In this document: one piece after another, positions 57,690-64,000 of the stretch | Layout of the letters: every line of letters begins with the position of its first letter | How positions within the stretch are numbered: position 1 is the stretch's first letter | Source of the DNA: Symsagittifera roscoffensis | Taxonomy: Eukaryota > Xenacoelomorpha > Acoela > Convolutidae | Length of the DNA stretch: 64,000 nt | Direction: 5' to 3' | NCBI RefSeq assembly: GCF_963678635.1 | Contig: NC_087066.1 | Location: 20,741,996-20,805,995 of the forward strand | Notes under the pieces: generated by a model | Told to the model about the DNA's origin: nothing | Seen by the model: the letters and a program-made list of their open reading frames with translations, nothing else | Databases searched by the model: none | Translations under genes and position numbers: made by a program

Positions 57690-58190
57690 CCGACGCAAGG
57701 GGTAGTGAAGCAAAGTAACAGGATATGGCCAGACATGGAGCTCTCGAGCCAGTGCAGCGCCCGGAGGATTAACCAATTCATCACCAGTCACATGGAGGAA
57801 AAAGAAAAATGAAGACCTCAGACTTTGTGCCAACTAAAAAGTTGAATTCAATCGCAAACTAATGTGCAAAACAACCGACTGAATGAAGTTTCTTACAACT
57901 TGCATGCAGCCAATTTCTTTGGAAAAGTTGATCTCTTAGTCAATTCCCATTGAATTGAAAATAATGACGAGGCAAATGAAGCGTACACAATCAACACTGA
58001 GCAGAGGCTGTTCAAAATGTCTTGACTACCGCAAAGGTTGTAAAACTCTTCTTCGAACCTTTAACACTGCATCGAGATCACACTCAAAGGAATCAGAGGC
58101 GTGATTATCTTCCAAGGTGACCTGCTTGTCTTAGGAAAATCGCGTTTAGACGAGACATCTGCAAGTAGAAATCGGTTTCCTTCAGAATGG
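57690..58190 (+). pseudogene. Gypsy RT remnant with altered catalytic box
   Basis: Broken frames give ALEPVQRPED, DLRLCAN, FFGKVDLLVNSH (first Asp), DEANEAYTINTEQRLFKMS, ITLKGIRGVIIFQGDLLVLG. The second box reads FQGD instead of F/YxDD. Several stops. Confidence 0.75.
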
Positions 58191-58384
58191 CTTTTTTTTA
58201 CAGACACACAGACATTCTAGCTGAACGACATCAAATCTTCAATCGAATTGATCATTTCAAGATTTTAAAGATTTTTCAAGTCGGATACAACCGATCAAAG
58301 CTGCGATTGGAGACAATCCTCTGGAACTAAATCACACTTCAATAAGGAAACTGAAACGTTGACAGCACAAGAAGGCATCATCTA

Positions 58385-58990
58385 CAGGGGGCATTATACT
58401 TTCATACCGACGAGATTCAGAAGACAAATTGTGGATGATTCGTACAAGACGCACCAGGTAGAACAAGCAAGGTACACGGCGCTGAAAATGGTTGCTTGGT
58501 GGCCTGGTATGCTACAATGCGTGGAATGATTTGTCTCAAGATGCGAGATCTGTCAAAAGAACAGACCATTGCTCGGAAAAACAAATTCCAAAGAGCCAGA
58601 AGCAGACGCAATAAAACAAGTCCATATGGACTCGGCACACATCAAAGAGCAAAAAAAAAAACAGATTGGTTGCTGTTGAAGCAAAAAGTGGCTGAATTAC
58701 CGACGAATGACAGAACTACTCTATTTGTCACGAAGAGTCTGTCAGCAATTTGTGCATGAATTGGAGTATCAGAAACTATGACAACGGACACGAATTTTTG
58801 AGTGATGAGTTCAAGGCATGAATCAAGTCTCAGGGAACTTACAAATTAGAATCAGCGATCTACCGCCCAAGATCAAATGGACCAGCGAAAAGAGTAGTCA
58901 AGACAATTGAACAATCCATGAATAAATGGGGGAAAATTAGCATTCACTTTGTTTGCGTTTCTCCAAGGAGTACTAACGACGCCTAAAAAT
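58385..58990 (+). pseudogene. Gypsy integrase remnant
   Basis: IYRGHYTFIPTRFRRQIVDD, THQVEQARYTALKMVAWWPG, CEICQKNRP (zinc-binding HHCC region), VHMDSAHIKEQ (first Asp), DFLSDEFKA-type block near 58795 with NGHEF (second Asp), and YRPRSNGPAKRVVKTIEQSM, where the catalytic Glu is replaced by Lys. Frames change at least three times. The RT-to-integrase distance is too short for RNase H. Confidence 0.8.
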
Positions 58991-59048
58991 ACGTCCAGAT
59001 CGTAGATTTTGACGTGTCTGAAAAATTCTCTTCCAGTCTAACAAGGAA

Positions 59049-59390
59049 ATGGAAGCCCAGCCTGCAACTTTTATCATTCCATATGCAACCAACACATCAT
59101 GCATCAAAACCATTCAATCAGATCGGACTGTTCTTGTAAACCACAACCAGGTTGCAATATGCGGTCAAGGCACCAACACCACAGCTGGAACGAGTAAAAT
59201 TGTAACTGATAAAACTCCAGTGCAACACGAAAACGACGAAGAACATTCACCAACTCCAGAAGATCAATCTGAACCGGTCTAAGACGAACCCAAACAATCC
59301 CAAAAGAATCCGGAAACCAACCAACCTTTACTGAAATTCAAAAATGAAAGCTCTTAATGACAGATCTTCTTATTAAAGGAGGGAGGATGT
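59049..59390 (+). pseudogene. Gypsy pol C-terminal tail and polypurine tract
   Basis: Frame with RTVLVNHNQVAICGQ and an acidic, Thr/Glu-rich tail ending before AAAGGAGGGAGGA, which primes plus-strand synthesis directly before the LTR. Confidence 0.55.
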
Positions 59391-59830
59391 GATGATCTGA
59401 GAAATCATCGAAGTTAAAATTTTAGTGCGAAACTTCAAAAGAAAATTTATATGAACTAACTTGATCTGTTGAAGCGAATTATATTGGTTCAGAAATGATT
59501 CTATATTCACAGTTGTATTTTTTTGTGAGTTGAGTTTGACCAACTGTCACAATGTGTCAATCATGATAAGTTGTCATGATAATAATCAATCTTATCCTTA
59601 ATTTTGATCCGACATAATCGATTGCAGTTTTGGTAAAAAAGTTACCAAAATTGGGAACACGCGAACAAAAAAAAGGCCTTTCATCTTTAATGAGATATCT
59701 TGTTTTTATTTACTTTTTTTTCCCACTGATAACAACTGAACTATAAGTACCAAATAAATTTTAGTTAAGTTATCACTAACATCGATCTCAATAACATCTT
59801 CATAACAACTCTCTTGCTTTGCACCAATCC
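59388..59830 (+). repeat. 3' LTR of the second Gypsy element
   Basis: Starts TGTGATGATCTGAGAAATC directly after the polypurine tract. AATAAA near 59753 could be its polyadenylation signal. Only the first 80 or so bases match the other LTR-like segments well. The right boundary is a guess. Confidence 0.55.
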
Positions 59831-61242
59831 ACAACATTTATTTTATGGGTTTTTAATGCAAAGTCGAATTCAACATTGTTTCTTCTTACTGTTGTCCAGT
59901 TAAATTGTGTCAACAAAAAAGTTGAAGCGATGGAACCAAATGTATGGACGTGGAAAAAAATGCAATTTTATAGCCTTTGGATCATGTTAACATCTTTGGG
60001 GGCGAGGGGGGGCTTGATAAGGATGTTAATTTGGTCGAAGTCATGAGTATTCAGTAAATAACTTCCTATTTGACATTCTATATGAATTATGGCAGTGGTT
60101 TCAGCGTAAGATTGGAAAAAAAACTGTATAAGGAAGGTGCCATGGTATAATTTTTGTGATTAAATCAGATATATTCAAACGTTTTCCCATAATTGGCTTT
60201 ATCTTGAAAGACGATAATGTTAATGAGCTTAACCATTGTTTTTTATTTCAAGTTATTTTAGTCTTTAGAATTATGGTTTAATTTTTTGATAGTTAGTCGC
60301 AAAGCTCAACTTTTGCTGTGAAAGCTTTTAAAACGTTTACGGCGATCTTTGTGATATTTTGATAATTGGCTGCTTATCAATGCCCATTGCTTAGTTTTTT
60401 TGGTTCTCTTTAACTGTTGCATCCCTCTCCCATCTGGTACCTAGTGACGAATCCCCCCCTATATTGAAAATTATAATAAGCATTTCAGAATTTTGTACCT
60501 ATTTTGTAAAAGGGGGAAATAATCGAAGATTTCTAAAATATAGATGGGTCCCATAAAATATAAAATATTTCCGTTTTTTTTTCTTTACAACTGAAACGGG
60601 TTTGCAAGTATGATGTTAGTTTCTGCTTTTGTCTCTGTCAAAATTTACTAAATGCAATAATGAAAATTTATAATATAATGGAGTCTTAATTACCGAGCGC
60701 AAACAAAACTAGCTTTTTTACAGCTCATTTTTGCCTTTTACTAAAAAATACATCAGCCTAATTAGTATAAACTTTCGCCTTTAGCTTCCTTCGAGTTATT
60801 TTTGCCCAATTAGTCTATAAATGATGTAAAGGACATACATTCTAAAAACATATATCTTATTAACGCAGCCATTTTGTACCCTTATACCAATTAAAAGACC
60901 ATGTCGAAAGTGTTGAACAAGATCGTTATTTCATAGCTCCGTAGCGCCATATTTGGAATGTATCGATTTCAAAGATTGATTTGAAGCAACGGCTGAGGAG
61001 AAGAGAGACTCATAATTACTAAATTAGAATAACAAACGGTTTCCTTTTTTCGCGGAATTTGAAATGCACCATAAACAACTAACCGGTCTTCGTGACGTAC
61101 AAAAGACCCTTTTACCAGCCTCACTAGTGGAACCTGATCTAAACTATATTTTATGATTGGATAAATTAAATGTTTTACCAATGTAAAGTATTTAATATTA
61201 ACCAATCATGATCCATCTAACTAACAACCCACTTATTTGTAA
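59831..61242. other. No gene seen
   Basis: T-rich sequence. A minus-strand ORF at 60969-61205 (LDQVPLVRLVKGSFVRHEDR) is protein-like over some 40 residues but has no recognisable family. Confidence 0.45.
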
Positions 61243-61270
61243 GTGCTGAAGTTACTTGTAATTTCAGCAC
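61243..61270 (+). promoter_or_regulatory. 12-bp hairpin at the left of the A-rich region
   Basis: GTGCTGAAGTTA and TAATTTCAGCAC pair over 12 positions, with one G-T pair and a CTTG loop. It marks the point where base composition changes from T-rich to A-rich on the plus strand. Confidence 0.6.
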
Positions 61271-62786
61271 CAGAGAGATTTGAATTTAACTTAGAAATTA
61301 GTTGGACTCTCCCGAGCACTTCAGCAGCCGCAATAAACCAGTATACCCTAGATCTATTGAGCCTAGCAGAGACTAGTTAAACAACCTGAGACTAGATAGT
61401 ATAAGAGTAAGATTAGGATCGGTATTAGACTAAGAAGTTGCACGAATCTATCCGGCCGAAAATAAGATAGCGTGACGAGCAGACGGTGTACCCTATCCGA
61501 AATTACTCTATGAGTTACGCCCCAGTCATAACTCATCTGGTGCGACCATAAGTCTCGAACAAGACCTTATTAGATTAGAATTAACCAAGAATAGATTAGA
61601 AATTAGACAAAAACATTTACAAAATGTTATACGACAATAATTTAATTGAAATGTCTCTCCGACTCAATAGATCAGAGCCAATATTCCGAACCATAATAGA
61701 ACTACCCGGAATTGGAAGAAGACATCGAACCAAAGACGACATACGACAAAGTAGAAACTTGCCGTATAGTTATATGATAGTTCGGCAAAAGCCAGAACAA
61801 ACTTTTATATTTCGAATACTACTTGCAATGAATTTAGATTTCCATTTGCAAACATAAAACCTTGAAGCTAATCTTCAAAATCATTTCAGGCGCTAAACAA
61901 AATTAATATTATACAATAACGATTGATAAAAAGATCTAAGATCGTTTTCTTAAAATTCTGCAGTATTATACAAAACATGTTTGAAAAATATTTATTGGAA
62001 AATAAAAATAAAAATTAGTAGCATGACAATAAATGGTTAGTAATCATAAATCATCCTGTTGTTCCAGCTTCATCACCTAAAACATAACAGCAATCATCAA
62101 ACCCACTAATATCATAAAAACACTAAATCTTTACTTTACACAAATTAAAACATTATTAAAACTTAAAGTCACTTAATTTTAAAACCAGATCATCAAGGCT
62201 TATCCTTGGATCTTAAATCATTTTCTACTTAATTAAATTTTAAATTTGATCATCAAGGCTTATCCTTGGATCAAACAGAACAACTTTGTTCTCCCCCACC
62301 CACTTAATTAGTGTCTAACGACCTCAAACGTCGATTCACTATCCAACCCTTTCTAAAAACCCAAGACTAATAGAAATTTTTAAACAAAACTAATCATTCA
62401 AATTAGGATAAGCAGTGAAGAACTTCGGTTATTCATCCTTCACTTGACCCCCCCTCTTACCAGACCCAGGATAAATCTTAGACTTAGTAAGTTTAAAATA
62501 GTACCTAACGAACTACTCGCGTTCTAATTATACCTGAACCTTGTGGATCGATTTACTATTCTCCAACCCTTGAACACAATCACTCCCTTAAGTAAGATTA
62601 AGTAAGTTAACACCTTAGCTTATACTAGTCACGAGAAAGTAAAATCATTCTCCGGAATCGATATACTTTTCTCTCCAACCCTGAACAAAAAGACCCAGGT
62701 TAAGCTAACCAAAAAATCGTAAGAACTAACAGTTTAAGAAAATAGAAATCATTTAACAACCTTTTGCATCCGTCATCCTAAACCTT
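61271..62786 (+). other. Long A/C-rich leader with repeated motifs
   Basis: No long ORF, apart from a 77-codon one at 61624. GATCATCAAGGCTTATCCTTGGATC-type 25-mers occur at 62188 and 62248. CCAACCCT preceded by a CGAT..ACT segment recurs at 62341, 62561 and 62673. AGACCCAGG occurs near 62464 and 62693. The plus strand is rich in A and poor in G throughout. Confidence 0.5.
61624..61857 (+). CDS. Small ORF in the leader, unknown
   Basis: Seventy-seven codons beginning MLYDNNLIEMSLRLNRSEPI. Basic in the middle (GIGRRHRTKDD). No family recognised; it could be an upstream ORF without function. Confidence 0.2.
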   Translation: MLYDNNLIEMSLRLNRSEPIFRTIIELPGIGRRHRTKDDIRQSRNLPYSYMIVRQKPEQTFIFRILLAMNLDFHLQT

Positions 62787-63254
62787 ATGTCATTTAAAAA
62801 CCTAGGAAATAAACAAACAATCATTTTACACAATTGTGAAATAGATAACAAAAAATACGACCTTGTAATCACACCTCATACACAAACAGTTGGATACATT
62901 CGCACAAAACGACAAACACTAAAGAGAAAAATAATAACTAAACAAAGACAAATAACACGAAAAAGATTTTCAAAGAATCGAAACGCATTTTCAGAATCAG
63001 AAACCAACAGTTTAGACGAACTTTACAAACTAAAAGAATCAGTAGATAAAAATTACCCACTTCACGATCAATTATATTTTTCTGACTCAGAAACAACTTC
63101 AAATTCATCACAAAGAGGAAAAAGAAGAATAAAAAAGCAGTACAAACACAAACCAGTACATCTATACAATTGGAATCAACCAATTCGACACATTAATAAT
63201 TACATATTAACAGTCATCGAACGAAAAAATGAGCTCAACACACACTCCAGGTGA
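62787..63254 (+). CDS. Unknown basic protein, first ORF of A-rich region
   Basis: A 155-codon ORF starting at ATG after ACCTTATG. The centre is strongly basic (KRQTLKRKIITKQRQITRKR), followed by a Ser/acid-rich stretch (SDSETTSNSS) and another basic run (RGKRRIKKQYKHK). No signal peptide or membrane segment. Such composition fits a nucleic-acid-binding or gag-like protein, but no homology is claimed. It overlaps the next ORF by 26 bases, which lies in the +1 frame. Codon use is extremely A-rich, unlike importin-alpha. Confidence 0.45.
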   Translation: MSFKNLGNKQTIILHNCEIDNKKYDLVITPHTQTVGYIRTKRQTLKRKIITKQRQITRKRFSKNRNAFSESETNSLDELYKLKESVDKNYPLHDQLYFSDSETTSNSSQRGKRRIKKQYKHKPVHLYNWNQPIRHINNYILTVIERKNELNTHSR

Positions 63255-63807
63255 AGAAACTCCAGATGATGATGAAATCTTTCCCTTTATAGTAGACGCA
63301 GATACTGATAGAGGACAACACTTATTTTGTCAAAATTTACTCATAAATTTATTTGAACCCGGAATTAGTCCATGTAAAACAGAGTTCCCCGATGTAAAAA
63401 TCAAAAGACAAATCATAGATCACTATCTAAAAGATATATGCAACATAACACAACAGTATGGAATCTACTCTATAGAATTCACTTCCCCAAACCATAATAA
63501 TAGAACATATACTATTCAAACAGACGATCTCGATTTAGAATTTTCAAAAGTCTTTTCAGAATATATAAAAAGCATCCAATACCATAACTCACAAAGAGCA
63601 AACTCCATTTTCACCAATGAAGTTTTCGCAATAATATATAGTTATATTTCAATATTAGAAAATGAACTACCATTAACAAATGTCTCACCGACAGACACAT
63701 CTAAACATTTAAGAGTACGACATGAAATCACACTACTCTCTAGTTATTTACGATTTACAAAAAATTTTAGCATGGTTCATAATAGATTATTTCACACACA
63801 ATATTGA
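63229..63807 (+). CDS. Unknown acidic protein, second ORF of A-rich region
   Basis: A 192-codon ORF whose ATG lies inside the end of the previous one. The N-terminus is acidic (TPDDDEIFPFIVDADTD). The body is mixed and probably helical (IDHYLKDICNITQQYGIYSI, FSKVFSEYIKSI, VFAIIYSYISILENELPL). No known domain recognised. From 63713 a third frame, again +1, is open to the window edge and reads YDLQKILAWFIIDYFTHNID with VWDPEWSHPAFISFPQ. The real product may pass from this ORF into that frame. Confidence 0.45.
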   Translation: MSSTHTPGEETPDDDEIFPFIVDADTDRGQHLFCQNLLINLFEPGISPCKTEFPDVKIKRQIIDHYLKDICNITQQYGIYSIEFTSPNHNNRTYTIQTDDLDLEFSKVFSEYIKSIQYHNSQRANSIFTNEVFAIIYSYISILENELPLTNVSPTDTSKHLRVRHEITLLSSYLRFTKNFSMVHNRLFHTQY

Positions 63808-64000
63808 TTTAATTGCACAAGCAAGAAAAAATTTTAGACCCCAAAATTCGAACGATGAAACCGCTATCACAGAACAATCAGATTATGTTTGGGACCCCGA
63901 ATGGTCTCATCCCGCATTTATAAGCTTCCCACAATCAATCTCAAGTCAAGCAATAGGTACAATATCTTACATAAGAGACTATGTAAGAGTAATACCATTA
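63713..64000 (+). CDS. Third open frame, cut by window edge
   Basis: At least 96 codons without stop to the edge. ILAWFIIDYFTHNIDLIAQ is followed by ARKNFRPQ and TISYIRDYVRVIP. It has no upstream ATG of its own beyond one in the overlap. Either a frameshifted continuation of the second ORF or a separate product. Confidence 0.35.

Larger units (their letters stand above)
56102..59830 (+). mobile_element. Second Ty3/Gypsy element, deleted and inactive
   Basis: An LTR-like start at 56102 (TGTGTTGATCTG), then protease, RT and integrase remnants on the plus strand, a polypurine tract (AAAGGAGGGAGGA) and a 3' LTR at 59388 starting TGTGATGATCTGA. Coding is much more decayed than in the 11-kb copy, and the RNase H region is absent. 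The LTR ends with an AATAAA region; its exact 3' limit is uncertain. Confidence 0.75.

Noticed and set aside
59819-60046. 75-codon plus-strand ORF
   Set aside because: It starts at a non-ATG codon at the presumed LTR end, and its composition is not convincing.
1-64000. CRISPR array, bacterial operons, rRNA genes
   Set aside because: No regularly spaced identical repeats with unique spacers, no ribosome-binding-site-led gene strings and no rRNA motifs were seen. The tandem repeats present are retroelement units and minisatellites.

Overview
This is a gene-poor, AT-rich stretch of animal nuclear DNA, most likely from an invertebrate. The evidence is a host gene split by GT/AG introns, and decayed retroelements of several animal classes (CR1/Jockey-like LINEs, Ty3/Gypsy LTR elements, a GIY-YIG nuclease remnant of Penelope type). 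There are no bacterial-type operons, no CRISPR array and no rRNA. I cannot name the species.

Host gene. One gene can be rebuilt with confidence: an importin-alpha of the KPNA3/KPNA4 (alpha-3) type on the minus strand. It has ten coding exons between 26826 (ATG) and 6808 (stop), coding for about 515 residues and complete from importin-beta-binding domain to C-terminus. Every junction is GT/AG and in phase. An acceptor-like AG lies only 12 bases before the ATG, which hints at spliced-leader trans-splicing or a 5'UTR intron. Intron 8 (12.5 kb) and intron 5 (4.4 kb) are filled with transposon debris.

Layout. 1-6.7 kb: AT-rich, with two related minisatellites, a large inverted repeat whose left arm holds an exon-like ORF (2.1-2.9 kb) and a MITE-like element. 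6.8-26.8 kb: importin-alpha. Intron 8 carries a LINE remnant (8.3-18.3 kb) broken by a palindromic element (9.5-10.3 kb) and a Gypsy element with short LTRs (11.12-17.66 kb), then an opposite-strand LINE RT fragment (18.3-19.65 kb). 27.1-32.8 kb: a LINE remnant whose first ORF shows SGNH-esterase-like and zinc-finger-like segments, followed by a nearly whole but frameshifted LINE with ORF1 and ORF2. 33.2-40.8 kb: head-to-tail LINE units with a period near 1.99 kb that share one broken catalytic box. 42.3-45.4 kb: minus-strand Jockey-like LINE remnants. 45.7-56.5 kb: a degenerate array of a ~5 kb unit with a GIY-YIG-like nuclease on the minus strand. 56.1-59.8 kb: a second Gypsy element whose LTR start also sits inside the array units. 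61.2-64.0 kb: an unrecognised A-rich region with a strong hairpin, a long leader with repeated motifs, and ORFs in three successive frames running off the window.

Nothing outside importin-alpha looks like an intact known host gene. Three short exon-like segments (6673, 41562 and 56604) are flagged with low confidence. The least explained part is the right edge.
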